A stretch of 64,000 nt of DNA from Luscinia megarhynchos. Lineage: Eukaryota; Chordata; Aves; Passeriformes; Turdidae. Below are positions 15,641 through 27,494 of this stretch, piece after piece (the first letter of the stretch is position 1; every line of letters starts with the position of its first letter). The stretch covers positions 5,616,459 to 5,680,458 of the forward strand of contig CM067590.1 of NCBI GenBank assembly GCA_034336665.1. The letters run 5' to 3'. The notes under the pieces were generated by a model, which saw nothing but the letters and a program-made list of their open reading frames with translations, made no database searches and had not been told where the DNA came from. A program made the position numbers and the translations under genes.

Positions 15641-18600
15641 GCAACAAGAAGATCATGTCCAGCCAAACCCTATCACCCTGGGCTGGTGAGCCCCAGGCAG
15701 CCACACAGCCCTGACCCCCACCTGGGGAGGGCCCTGTGGCTGTCCCCTGCCATCTGCCAGGTCCCCTGGCCTCCCCCAGCCCAGGGCTCACACTGGAGCC
15801 AGTGGCCAGGCAAGAGCAGTGCTGTCTGCTCCGAGGGTCACAAGCTTGGCCACACAGTGGGAGCAGGCCAGGAAAAAAGAAGAGACTGTAACCTGTACAG
15901 GTGCAATACTCAGTGTGAAGTTTGCTTTGGATAAAGGGAACTGATGCTTTGGCAAAGCCACGTGCCTGCAGGGAGCTGCCAGCACCTGTCAGTGCTGGGT
16001 GTGATGCCCTTTCTCACCAGCCAGGGTGCCCCACAAGGCCACAGGGGTGTCCTGAGGGGCTGATGACCCCCAGGAGGGACCTGACTGCTTTTCCCTGTCC
16101 ATAATGTGGGATAAGGCACAGGGGAATGAAATGGGAGAGCCTGGTTTTCCCAGGAGCCAGGCATGGACATACTGGAGAAGAGCAATAGGATACAGCTGTG
16201 GTCCAGAACTGAGCTCATGGCTGGGGGTGCCACCTTCTGAGGGACCTGCTGCAACATCTGACAGCATCTGGATGCTGGGCCAGGTGTGAAGTGCTCCTGG
16301 CAGGAGCAGGACGGGACATCAGCAACTGGGAGCACGCACTGCTGCTGTGCACGGCATCAGGGCTCTGCTGGCTCTGCCCAGGGGCACACTGGCCATCGGC
16401 TGAGCAGCTCTTGTGGGCAAAGCACTGGCACTGGGCACTTCAGAAGAAAGCAGGGGAGGAGGAGTGCTGCAGAGGAAGGGTGGCTTGGGCACAGCTCTCA
16501 GGGAAGCTGAGGCTCAGTGTTGCCCAGGGACAGCGCAGGATCTGGCCTGGGTGCACAGGAACAGCCCCATCCCTCCCCAGCCCCTGCTGCAGCCCCTCCC
16601 CAGCCCCTGCTGCAGCCTCAGCGTGCCCTGGCCCTGTGGGCCAGCAGAGCTGTGGCAGCACCACGCCAGGCTCAGCCTGGGCACCACAGCAGCCTCCCAC
16701 TGCCAGCCCAGAGCACAGGGCTGGGGGCTGAGTCCAACTGAGATAAAACACTTCCCACTAGTCAGGATGGATTCAGGGGCTCTCCTGCTCCTCTGCCAAC
16801 CCACCCCACAGCCAATGCACATCCCAAATTCCAGCTCCCTTGGAATCATCCCACCTGCCAGCGGGCACCCATTGCACCTGCCCTGGGAACCTCCCAGCTC
16901 CGTGCTGGCATCCACCGTTCGAGCTGCTGGCCTCGTGCCCTCCTCATCTAAGCCCTCCCACCCTGGAAGGGTCTGGCTTCCTGCTCTGCACGGCCCTTGC
17001 TGCAGGTAATTAAACAGCGCTGGGGCAGGACAAACTTCCCGCTGGGCTCCACACATGTTGCAAATCAAGGAGGAAGAGAGAGCAGCAGGAGCAGGGCAGC
17101 GTTTCCTCGGGGGAAGCGGCGGCAGCTCCCTTCCGCCCTGGCCTGGCTATTGTCCTGCCTGGGACAGGAAAACCTCCTCTGCCGAGCCCTGCCGACCTCC
17201 CACTCCACTGCAGCACCCACTGGTGTCCCCTCCCCTGAGCTGGGCACAGGCTGCTCATCCCCCTCCACCTCCTACGGCCCCTTCAGCAACGCCAGCAGCT
17301 GCACCCCGACCGTGGGACAGCCCCCACCCCCTGCTTCCAGACCCCGTTCCTTTTGGTCTGGCAGCATGGGCTGCACCAGGCAGGAGTTTCTGTCTTCCAT
17401 CCAGCTCCAAAAAAGGTGATGTGACCTGCCAGCTCCCAGCCAAGTGGCCCCAGGGACCCCACGATGTTCAAACCCTCCTGCAAGGTGCAAACAGCCCCCA
17501 GGCTCCTTGGGCTGTGCAAACTGTGCTTGGGCTGGGGAAGAGGCCTGGGGCTGGACTGGACACGTGGGGGCAGATGGTCCCCACTTGTCCAGCAGGTTGA
17601 GTCCTCACACCCATGGCCCAGCCAGACCTGGCTGCCACAGCCACGGCACCACCACAGCTGCCCCCACCTGGGCTGCAGTCTTGCTGGGACCAATTGTAGC
17701 AGCCACTTTGCTGCTGAAGACTGATTTTCAGCAGCTTCATCTGCTCCTTTGGGCACTGGTGCAGGTTGCTGAAGGGGCTGGGCACGTGGACCCCTGTGGG
17801 GAGCCCTTAGGTGATCCCAGCTCTCTTTGGAAGCAATGAAAGTGTTTCTAGCACTGGTGTTTCAACAGAAAAGCAGGATGGTACAAGCAAAGGACTGGAA
17901 GGGAGGCGAGGGGAGGAGAAGGAGGATGTGCAGGCACCCAACCAGCCCCATGGAAGCAGGGCTATGCTTTGCCCTGGGCTCACACCTGTATTTTCCCCTC
18001 GTGCTGTTGCACCAATGCCAACATGGGAAACTTGGGGTCAAAGCTGGAGCTGCTCTGCTCAATTATAATAAGAAGTCATGTCAGTGATGAGGGAGGCTGG
18101 GCACCTCGGCACAGCCCAGGTACCACCTGGCCCCAGCCCCAGCTCAGGACCCCTGGCCTCACGGGGCAATTTCCCCTTGGGGGTCCCGAGCTCCCAGACT
18201 GGCAGAGGAGAGCTCTGGGAGAGCTGTTGCTAAAGCCCGAGGCCTTTGGGCCCTTTTCCTCCCCAGGGCACAGCTGTAGCAGCCCTCAGCCTGCTTCACC
18301 CACCTGCTGCATGCAGCCCGAGCTCTGGACACAGGCAGGGCTCTCCCTGGCTCTCCTCCTGAGCCAAAACACTGAGGTCATGAGGAATGTGAGAAGAACA
18401 GAGTCCAGAGCAGCCCTGGCCAGCACAATTTGATTTATCTCAGCCAGGCATGCTTCCCTCGTAGCTGTGCGGGCGATAAGCCCTGAAGCTTGGAACTGAG
18501 GCTGCTCCAAAGTTAGAGGGAAACCAGAGCAAGCACAGGGCTTCCTGCACTGCCAGCAGCCTGCCAGGATTGGGCTCCTCGCACACAGCAGCTGCCACAC

Positions 18601-19190
18601 GTGCTTGTCACCTGCAGCGTCACCCAGCACTGTGGCTGGGAGCAGCAGGAGGCACCCAGGGCTCATGGCATTCCTGTCCCTGTCCCTGTCCCTGCTGTCC
18701 CTGCTGTCCCAGGCCACCTCGGCCGTGCTCTCTGTGCCGGAGCTCCTGGAGGAGCTGGGTGCAGGTGGGTGGTGCACAGCGCTGACCCAGGGAGAGAAAG
18801 GGAAATGCTTCGATCATCTCAACAGCCTAATTTCAGGGTTGGACTGTCATTCTGGAGTTGTTGTCATCAACAGCCTGGCTGGCTGGGAGGCCAAAGGGGC
18901 CTCAGGACCGAGCTGAGCTTGCACACACAGGTGTGGAGTCCGGGCACAGACTCAGCCGCGCGGGCTCAGCTCTAGCAGCCCCTCACACCTACAGCGCTGT
19001 CAGCTCCCTACAGCTTCACTGGAGTACACCAACCCCTTCCTCACACCCTCAGCACGGCTGCCCAGCAGCACCTCCGATTCCCTGGGAGCATCAGCAGCGA
19101 CGGCCTGGGCTCGTCCTGCTCTGAGGGGCTCGGAGGTGAGGCTGAATTTACAGCCGGGGAGCCCAGGCACAGCTGGGGTACACGCACAGC
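15641..19190. other. KANK3 upstream sequence, no coding exon
   Basis: The acceptor cttcttgttgcag ends at 15639, so this stretch is probably the first intron of KANK3, between a non-coding first exon and the coding exon. It holds a twofold GC-rich direct repeat near 16575-16616 and a short TCCCTG-rich run near 18671-18711. No protein family was recognised. Confidence 0.55.
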
Positions 19191-19220
19191 CCCACGGCAG
19201 GATCTTTATGTGCACACAGG

Positions 19221-19388
19221 AGCACCCCAAACTGCAGCACCCCAAACGCTGCAGCACCCCAAACTGCAGCGCCCCAAACTGCAGCGCCCCAAACGCTGCG
19301 GCACCCCAAACCCTGCGGCACCCCAAACGCTGCAGCACCCCAAACCCTGCAGCACCCCAAACTGCAGCACCCCAAACCCTGCAGCAGC
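19221..19388. repeat. Minisatellite, 15-17 bp units (CACCCCAAAC...GCAG)
   Basis: About eleven tandem copies of CACCCCAAACTGCAG or the slightly longer CACCCCAAACGCTGCAG, varying at a few positions. It lies just downstream of the KANK3-side CpG island. It is open in several frames, but this is an effect of composition. Confidence 0.9.
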
Positions 19389-19449
19389 GCAGAGGGGCCC
19401 GCAGCAGCCCCGGGGTTCCACTCCAGGGACCCCAAAGGGAACCCACAGC

Positions 19450-20300
19450 ACACAAGAGGCCCCCAGGAGTCCCCAGGAGCCCCAGCCCTGCAGCTCCCCG
19501 GGAGCGGAGCCCACCGGCATCCCCCGCCTTGAGGGCTCCCGGCACCCCGGGGATCCCAGCCGCACATTCCAGCGCCCGCCCGTCGGGGCACAGCCCGTCC
19601 CCAGCCCGGGCCCGCCGCCCGGCGAGCTCCAGCCCGGCCCCGCTCCCGCCGCGCCTGCGGGGCTCCAGCGCGGCCCTCGGGAGCCACGGGCGGCGCCGCG
19701 GGGCCCTGCGGGGGCCGCCACGGGACGAGCCCCCGCCCCGCCGCCGCCGCCGGGCCCGTCCCGTCCCGCCCGGTCCCCGCCGTCCCTCACCGTGCCGCCG
19801 GGCTCCTGGGCTGCAGCCGGGACACGGCCCCGGGCCGGGGCTCTCGGGCTGCTCCGCGGCGCCGGCAGCGCTCCCGCCGCAGCCCCGGGCCGAGGGCGGG
19901 CGGGAGCGGGAGCGGAGCGGGGCGGGGCGGGGCGGGGCCGGGCCGGGCGGGCGGGGCGGAGAGAGCGGGGCGTGGCCGGGCGTGGCTTGAGAGAGCGGGG
20001 CCGGGCGTGGCCGGGCGGGGCGTGGCCGGGCGTGGCGGGAGCGAGAGCGAGCGGGGCGTGGCCGGGCGGGGCGTGGCCGGGCGGGGCGTGGCCGGGCGTG
20101 GCGGGGCGTGGCCGGGCGTGGCGGGAGCGAGCGGGGCGTGGTCGGGCGTGGCGGGTCGGGCGGGCACCGCCCCCGCGCGCGCCCCGCGGCGGCCCCGCCA
20201 GCGTGGGGACGGGGTGCCGCTGTCCCCGTGGCCGCCCGGGGTGGGATGTGCCCCATTCCTGTCGCTTGTGCGGAGGGGTGCGGGGTGTCCCTTGCCCTTG
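19450..20300 (-). promoter_or_regulatory. CpG island, candidate KANK3 promoter and non-coding exon 1
   Basis: A dense CpG island with no protein exon. On the minus strand a strong donor, CGGCACG followed by GTGAGGGAC, sits at 19791/19790. It is the best partner I see for the unpaired acceptor at 15639 before the KANK3 coding start. I infer that a non-coding exon ends at 19791 and that transcription starts a little above it, near 19.85-20.2 kb. There is no direct evidence of transcription. Confidence 0.45.
19920..20160. repeat. GC-rich minisatellite (GGGCGTGGCCGGGC-type)
   Basis: Imperfect tandem copies of GGGGCGTGGCCGGGCGTGGC, interspersed with GGGAGCGAGC. Many copies carry an Sp/KLF-type GGGCGTGG box. 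The array lies within the CpG island assigned to the KANK3 promoter. Confidence 0.85.
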
Positions 20301-23300
20301 TCACCGCCGGCTCCCCCGTCCCGATTACCCTGGGGATGGGGTGCGCCTACTCCCGTCACTCTGGGGACGGGACTCTCCCTAACCTGCGCCCATCGGGGAC
20401 GGTCACCCTGCAGAAAGGGGGATCCCCTGCCCGCATCATCCGCGGCTGGGGTACCCTCTGCCCCGAGCTCAGCCCCGCTGCTGCCCGGCCCTGGGCTCCC
20501 CTCAGCACAGCCTTCGTCCCACCCGTGGCCGGGAGCAGCGCGCCTCTGGCCCTGGCTGGGCTCCCCGGGCCGGGCCCCGCCGGGTTCCTGGCAGCCCTCC
20601 CTGTCCCAGCAGCGGCTGTTTGTCTCCTTTTCTTGCCAGCTTTCTTCCCCGCCTGCTTCCCGTGCTGAGCCGCGAGCTCTTGGGCTCTCCCCCCATCCCG
20701 TAAGAGCCGCGGCCATTCCCCACCTTAGAGCTTGCCCTCACTAACTGCTCCAGACCCTTTCAGCGCTGAAAACCTCAGCAACGATTTTTGCTTCTTTGTC
20801 ATTCCTTTCCAGCTCTGAACTTCACGGGTATTTTTCCATATCTGGCTTTTCTGTAACACTACTCACGGGAAGAGCAGGAGAAACAAGATGTGCTTCCCGA
20901 CGTCCCTCCCAGCTGCTGGCAGGCAGTTTGGGACTTCCTGGGAAAGGGTTTGCATCCGGACGGAAGCACCTTAATAGCTGTGATGAATCTCCCTCCTCTG
21001 ACAGACCTTGTCCCTCGCCAGTCCATTTGCATACTTGGCCTCCCTGGCATCCTGTGGTAATGAACTCGGTGATTTCACGCCCTCAGCCGGTCTCCAAAGC
21101 AGTGTGGAATAGCACTGCTCCTGCCGATTCACTGACTGCTTGGAGAAATGGCTTGGGTCCTCTGCACCGAGCAGCTTCACCCTCTGTGTCCACCCAGGCC
21201 AGGAAAGGTTTGGGGCCACGAGCCAAGGCTGCCTGTGCTGTGGAGCTCGTGCCCCAAATCCCAGCTCACAGGTCCATGGTGGGCCCAGGGCCAGGTCCCT
21301 CACTCCTGCTCCTGGACATCCCACAAAAGGGTAACCCACCTCCAGGCAGCAATTCTAGTTTCCTCCCTGCAAAGGGGGAAAAAAACAACAAAGGAGGAGT
21401 TGAGGAAACACGAGCTTGGGAAAGTGATGTCACCACAGCTCTGTGTGTGCCAGAGCCCCACAAGACTGCTGCCACCCCAGCACGGGGGCTGGGCTGTGGA
21501 AGAGTGGGGAGATACAAACCACCCAGCATCACTAAGGAAATCCAGCCCTGGGGCTGCCTGAATGTGGGGCTGGATCATGAAACTCTGATATTTCCAGGCT
21601 GAGACTCACCAGCAGTCTTTGCATTGTTCTCTGCAGGGAATCAGACTCCTGTGGCTTTAAGTTCTGGTTACTGAGAAGAATCAAAACCCAAGGGACAGCC
21701 CTTGTTTCCAATACTCATTGTTTTCTGCAGCAGCTACATGGGACTCAAATATGAGGCCATGGCCAGAGAGCTCGCCTGGGCTGGCTGGTGTTCACACCCC
21801 GTGTAAATCCCATCTGCACCAGGAGCAATCACATGGAGCCAAGAGCTCTGAAGCCTCAGCTGGTGACTGGTGTGGTGGCTCCACCCAACAGGACCGGTCC
21901 CAGCTGTGGCACCTGCCCCCCAGGCTGGCAGTGCCCTGCAGGTGTAGCTGAACTCAGGCTTGGAAGCAAACAGCAGCAGCTGCACCCACACCTGTGCAGG
22001 GTCTGGGCTAGCCCAAGTGTAGCTGTGAGGTTGTGGGTGTGAGGAGTGCCTGTGTGGGTGAAAGATGCACAGATGCTCAGGATGGGAAAGGCTACAGGAG
22101 AGGACACTCATACAAGGGTCAGGGCTGATCTCAATGGCCATCATGAAGAAACAGCTGGGCCAGACCCAAACATGATGATGATGAGTTTTCATAGAATCAG
22201 ATCTATTAAAAAACGTTTTTTGTTCCAGAAGGAGGTCTTGAAAAATTACTTTTCTTTCTGCCAGTCCCTAATGGGACTGTGAATGTGATTGTGACTCTTT
22301 TCCCACCAGGGCAGTAGGAAATGTGTGTGCCTGTGTGCATGTGTTATGACTCACACCAGTGCAGCTGGAGGTGACTGCAGACTGACAGAACAGCTGCATC
22401 CCTGTCCCTCTGCACACAGCACAGGAATTGGGTGGTGGTGGCACATGAGAAAACACACAAAGCTTGTCCAGACTGTGTCATTCAGATGGCTCCTGGATGG
22501 AGAGACCCTGAGAAATGCTGCTGTAGGTGCTGGTGGCACAGGGCTGCAGTCCCGTGTGCTGTATCACCAGCCATTGTGCTTGCTGCAGCTCTGGATGACG
22601 CAGTTTTTCCCCTGGGCAGTGGGATCCTGACCCCTGGGCACCCTGGTCTCCTCCATGGGCAGTGGGGTCCTGCAGCCCTGAGCATCTCAGTCCTTTCTGA
22701 GGAAGTGGGCTCTGAAGTCCTGGGTGTCCAGACTGGCCAGTGGTGGCCCATGGCAGGGAGGAGCAGTGTGTGCTTGGGGTACACCTGGGAAACAGATGAT
22801 CAGATGTGCTCCAGCCATCTCCTGGCTGCCTGAGCTCATCCCTGCTTGCTCCAGCTCCACCAGGCCTGCCTGAGCTTGGCTCCTGGCCCCACCACCCCCT
22901 CCACGGCCCCTGAACAAACTGGCCAGGCTGGGCATGGCGTGGGACCAGAGGCAAAGCTGTGAGGCTCTGTCTGGCCCAGTCCCTGTAGGAAAGGGCAGTA
23001 ATGTCAGCAACATCCCAGCCCAGCACGCTGCCCTCCCCACAGGCACAGCGTCCCTGCCCAGCCAACCCAGCAGGATGTCCTTGTTTGCTGCCTGCAGGTT
23101 TGGGAGGGAACAGAAAGCTCGTTTCCTCTCGTCGCCTCTTCCCTCAGATCCTTCCTCCCTGAGATGCTGCAGCAAAACAAAGAGCCCAAGAGTGGAGCTG
23201 GAGTCGCTTCCCCAGCAGTGTGGGACCTGGGGAAGGGCTCCCAAGGAGCTGTGGGTGCACACATAGCACTCAGACCCAGCTGAGCTGGCAGAGAAGGGGC

Positions 23301-24560
23301 TGAAGCCACTGGGGGAAGCCAAACCCTGGCAATAGGACAGACTCCTTGCCAAAACCTCCTGCCTTGCCATTTCCCAGCACCCATCACCTCCTGGAGACCC
23401 CTTGACCCCAGGTTAGGGCTGTGGCACCTGTGTCACACACAGACCTCCCCCAATGACACCCTCTCCTGCTCCATGCCACCTCCTGCTCCATGCCACAAGG
23501 TAGGTGTGTGACCAGTGTCCCAGCACAGCCCTGCAGGACCAGCCCCAGCCCAGGTGCAGGTTCCCTCGTCCCCTGTCCCCAGCCGTGTCCTCTCTGATCC
23601 AGCGGCCACAGGTGACATTTTGTGCCTGTGCAGCACAGCCGGCCTGGGCTTTTATCTCAGGCTCTCCTTGACGTGCTTGGCACGGCACTTGGCTAGCCCA
23701 GGGAAGGCCAGGACAGGTTGTTTGTTTTTTTTGTGGCTGCAATTGCATCTCAGCCTTATCAGCGGGGCGGGAAATGCCGTGCGGGTTTTCCGCAGCCGGG
23801 GTTTGCTTTGGCCAGGGGCCAGCCCTGCAGCAGCACCAGGGGAACCTGCCCCAGCCCTGGCACCGCTGCTGCTGTGAGACCTAGACACGCCCAGCGTCAG
23901 TGGCACCCCTCAGTGGGATGCCCCCATGTCTAGGACATTCTGGTACTGGGACCATGCTGTGCAATGGAGGATTTGCAGCCTTGAAAATCTGTGATCTTGG
24001 CTGAAACACTACACTCTTTCAAAATCATCAATGAGCAGTGATCGTTTTTCTTTCAGGGGCTCTGGGCCCTCATGTCCTTCTGCAGCCAGCAGGCTGTAAA
24101 ATAGGTTTTGAAAATAGGAGCCCAAGCTAATTGTCTGTAAAAGAGGTGACTCCTGGAAAGGAGGACACCTGCCCCTGAGAATCCCTGTGGCCTCAGTCCT
24201 GCAGTAGGGTGGGATCCCAGCTGCAGCTCTGTCCTCTGTAGGAAATGGAGGAGCAGCTCTGAGATCCCCAGCCCCTGGTGATACACAGGACACTGCCTGC
24301 ATCGGGACAAGGATGTCACCATCACCTGGTGGGTGATGTGGTCCCACTGATTTCCAGCTCAGCCCTCTCCCCTGCAGAGCAGGATGGGCTGGCTGTACAC
24401 CGTGAGCACAAACTAGCCCCCAGATCCCTTCTGCTGCTTGCCCTCTGCCCTCTAGCACCCAGCAGGGATGCCAGCTTAGGACAGAGGGAATTTCCCGCCC
24501 AGCAGATGCCTCTCTGCCCTGCACAGCCAAACCCAGTTTTTCCCTGAGGAGTAATTTCCA
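20301..24560. other. Intergenic sequence, nothing recognised
   Basis: No gene, RNA or transposon was recognised. Sequence is of moderate GC content and fairly unique. Open frames of 60-230 codons occur on both strands, as expected at this composition. None shows a domain or a paired splice site. Confidence 0.5.
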
Positions 24561-24867
24561 GCTGTTTTCATGCCTCCACTCCCCCTGCCCCAGCTTCACT
24601 CCCCTCCCGCAGAGCTCTCGGGCTGGCGGCGTCCGGCTCCTTTTTGGCATTTCCGCGGAATCGGGAAAGGCCACTCGTGTCCGGCAGGTTCCCGGCTGCC
24701 GGGGATCGGGCAAGCGCCGGGGCAGCGGGGCCTTCCCGACGGGAATGGCACAGATCTGCCATTGAGAGGAGCAGAAAAGCCCTTCTGTGCCGCCGCGCGA
24801 GGCGCGCAGCTGGGGCAGGCGGACAATCGTGCCTTTGAGCGGGGCCGTGGAGCGGGGCCAGGGCCGG

Positions 24868-25505
24868 CGGGGCTGTGCCGCTGCTGTGCCGCTGCTGTGC
24901 CCTGCCCGGGGCTGTGCCCTGCCCGAGCCCTGCCCGGGGCTGTGCCGCTGCTGTGCCCTGCCCGAGCCCTCCAGGGCTGTGCCGCTGCCCGAACCCCTGC
25001 CCGGGGCTGTGCTGCTGCCCGAACCCTCCAGGGGCTGTGCCCTGCCCGGGCGCCCTCCAGGGGCTGTGCCCTGCCCGAGCCCCTGCCCGGGCTGTGCTCC
25101 TGCCCGAGCCCTGCCCGGGGCTGTGCCGCTGCTGTGCCCTGCCCGGGCCCTCCAGGGGCTGTGCCCTGCCCGAGCCCTGCCCGGGGCTGTGCCCTGCCCG
25201 AGCCCTGCCCGGGGCTGTGCCGCTGCCCGAGCCCTGCCCGGGGCTGTGCCGCTGCTGTGCCCTGCCCGAGCCCTCCAGGGGCTGTGCCGCTGCCCGAACC
25301 CTGCCCGGGGCTGTGCTGCTGCCCGAACCCTCCAGGGGCTGTGCCCTGCCCGAGCCCTCCCCGGGGCTGTGCCCTGCCCGAGCCCTCCCCGGGGCTGTGC
25401 CCTGCCCGAGCCCTCCCCGGGCTGTGCCGCTGCCCGAACCCTGCCCGGGGCTGTGCCCTGCCCGAACCCTGCCCGGGGCTGTGCCCTGCCCGAGCCCTCC
25501 AGGGC
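24868..25505. repeat. Minisatellite of about 28-30 bp units inside a CpG island
   Basis: More than twenty tandem copies of a unit close to CCCGGGGCTGTGCCCTGC plus CCGAGCCCTG. Variants carry CTGCTGTGCC or CTCCAGGGG. The flanks at 24.6-24.86 and 25.5-25.75 kb are unique and CpG-rich, so the array seems to have grown inside an island. Long frames across it on both strands are repeat artefacts. Confidence 0.92.
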
Positions 25506-25749
25506 AGCCCTTCTGCCGCCGCTTTCTGCTCTCGGGTCGCCGCTGGAGCTCCGGCCCCGCCTGCGGGACAGGCGCACTCCCCGGAGCTCCCGCAGCCGCG
25601 CTCTGAGCAGCGGCCCGGGCCAGCGTCCGGCTGCTTCGTCCTTTGCCGGCGGCAGAGAGGCCGGGAAGTGTCCGGGATGCGGGAGTTTTCTCCTCGCAGG
25701 TGCTGCACAGTGCAGGTGGCGCCTCTGAAGCTGCGGGGACAGGGACAGC

Positions 25750-26394
25750 CCCACGGGCAGCAGGCAGCGTGTGGCACTGCGAGCTCTCCCTCGAGGGGGA
25801 GAGAAGGAGGAAGAGCGCGATGGGGCCCCTCAGCCGCGGGCAGGGAGCACCTGGGGACACCTGGGGACACCGCGGGTGGCAGAAGTGCTGCTCCGGGCCC
25901 CTGGCACTGCTCCAGACAGGACAGACACCTGGAATGAGGGACAGTTAATGATTCAGGGTGTGTTTGAGGGGTGCAACAGGCCCTGCGTGTCGAGCTCGAG
26001 CAGGTGTGGAAGGAAGTGTCCCCCCAGACAGGGGAGGACTGCAGGAGGTGCTGGTGCCGCCCATGGAGCTCTGGGCAGGGGGGCGATGCCGCAGGGACCC
26101 CAGCACGCAGAGGGGAGTGGGGGCAGTGGTGGCCGGGGAGGGCAGCAGGGCACCGGCACAGCTGGGGCTGGGGCACAGCAGGAAGGGGCGCCGGGCTCGC
26201 TGGGAAGGTGGGCAGCACGTCGGGGTCCGCTGGGGCTTGGGAGAACTCTGGGAGCGTCACATCTGCCTGCGGGAGCAGCACCGTGGGTGACAGGTGACAC
26301 GGTGGGGGGGCAAGGTGAGGCTCTGGCAGGTGACGGAACGAGAGAGTGACAGGTGAGGGGTCACAGGGCGGCCGGGACGCCCCGAGCTCTCGGC
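25750..26394. other. Unique GC-rich spacer between arrays
   Basis: Non-repetitive GC-rich sequence between two minisatellites. I see no coding exon or RNA gene. Confidence 0.45.
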
Positions 26395-26399
26395 TCCAT

Positions 26400-26985
26400 C
26401 GCTGCACTCCCGAATCCCGTCCCAGCCCTGTCCCGAATCCCGTCCCAGCCCTGTCCCGAATCCTGTCCCAGCCCCCGTCCCAGCCCCGTCCCGAATCCCC
26501 GTCCCAGCCCCGTCCCAAATCCCGTCCCAGCCCCATCCCAGCCCCGTCCCAGCCCCGTCCCAAATCCCGTCCCAGCCCCGTCCCGAATCCTGTCCCAGCC
26601 CCGTCCCAGCCCCCGTCCCAGCCCCCGTCCCGAATCCCGTCCCAGCCCCGTCCCAAATCCCATCCCAGCCCCATCCCAGCCCCGTTCCAGCCCCGTCCCG
26701 AATCCCGTCCCAGCCCCATCCCAGCCCCGTCCCAGCCCCGTCCCAAATCCCGTCCCAGCCCCGTCCCGAATCCTGTCCCAGCCCCGTCCCAGCCCCGTCC
26801 CAGCCCCGTCCCGAATCCCGTCCCAGCCCCGTCCCAAATCCCATCCCAGCCCCGTCCCAGCCCCGTTCCAGCCCCGTCCCAAATCCCGTCCCAGCCCCGT
26901 CCCGAATCCCTGTTCCAGCCCCGTCCCGAATCCCGTCCCAGCCCCATCCCAGCCCCGTCCCAGCCCCGTCCCGCTCGTGCCTGCC
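26400..26985. repeat. C-rich minisatellite (CCCGTCCCAGCC / CCGTCCCAAATC)
   Basis: Tandem 10-11 bp motifs CCCGTCCCAGC, broken by CCCGAATCC or CCCAAATCC variants. A block beginning CCCCATCCCAGCC near 26531 recurs near 26714, giving a higher-order period of about 183 bp. The C runs are all on the plus strand, so the minus strand is G-rich and could form G-quadruplexes. Open frames of hundreds of codons are compositional. Confidence 0.93.
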
Positions 26986-27027
26986 CCGCTCTGACAGGCA
27001 GGGGGCGCTGCCGCCCTGGGAACCGGG

Positions 27028-27490
27028 ACAAGGGTTTGGGGTGGGCTTGGGGTGAGTTTGGGGGTGGGTTTAGGGGTGGGCTTGGGGTGGGTTTGGGGGT
27101 GGGTTTAGGGGTGAGTTTAGGAAATGGGTTTAGGAGATGCGTTTACAGGATGCGTTTAGGGCATGGGTTTAGGGCATGGGTTTAGGTGTGAGTTTAGGGG
27201 ATCGGTTTAGGGATGAGTTTATGGGGTGGATTTAGGAGCTGGGTTTAGAGGATGGGTTTAGGGGTGAGTTTAGGGGATGAGTTTAAGGGCTGTGTTTAGG
27301 AGTGAGTTTAGGCGTTGGCTTTAGGAGATGGGTTTAGGGGATGAGTTTAGGGGATGAATTAGGGCCTGAGTTTAGGGGATGGGTTTAGGGGGTGAATTTA
27401 GGGGATGAGTTTAGGATCTGGGTTCAGGGACCGGGGTCAGGGGTGGGTTTAGGGCATGAGTTGAAGGGGTGGGTGTTGGGGTGCGTTTAG
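27028..27490. repeat. G-rich TTTAGG-type minisatellite
   Basis: About 35-40 degenerate copies of a roughly 12-bp unit such as GGGTTTAGGGGATGAG or GGTTTAGGGGTGAG. The core TTTAGGG resembles a telomeric hexamer but carries one extra T and variable spacers. The G runs are on the plus strand, opposite in polarity to the adjacent array at 26.4-27.0 kb. Confidence 0.93.
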
Positions 27491-27494
27491 GGAT

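Noticed and set aside
18665..18916. Small secreted-like protein (MAFLSLSLSLLSLLSQATSA)
   Set aside because: The hydrophobic start comes from a TCCCTG simple repeat. The remainder has no family resemblance and no partner exon was found.
19000..20304. Long frames on both strands at the GC-rich island
   Set aside because: They are Arg/Pro/Gly/Ala-rich shadows of a CpG island and minisatellites, without conserved residues.
24596..27031. 811-codon open frame on the minus strand
   Set aside because: It runs through two minisatellites plus CpG-rich sequence, other frames are also open, and it shows only repeat-derived composition. No domain and no splice support.
27028..27490. True interstitial telomere
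   Set aside because: Units are TTTAGG with variable spacers at about 12 bp, not uninterrupted TTAGGG. It is kept only as telomere-like.
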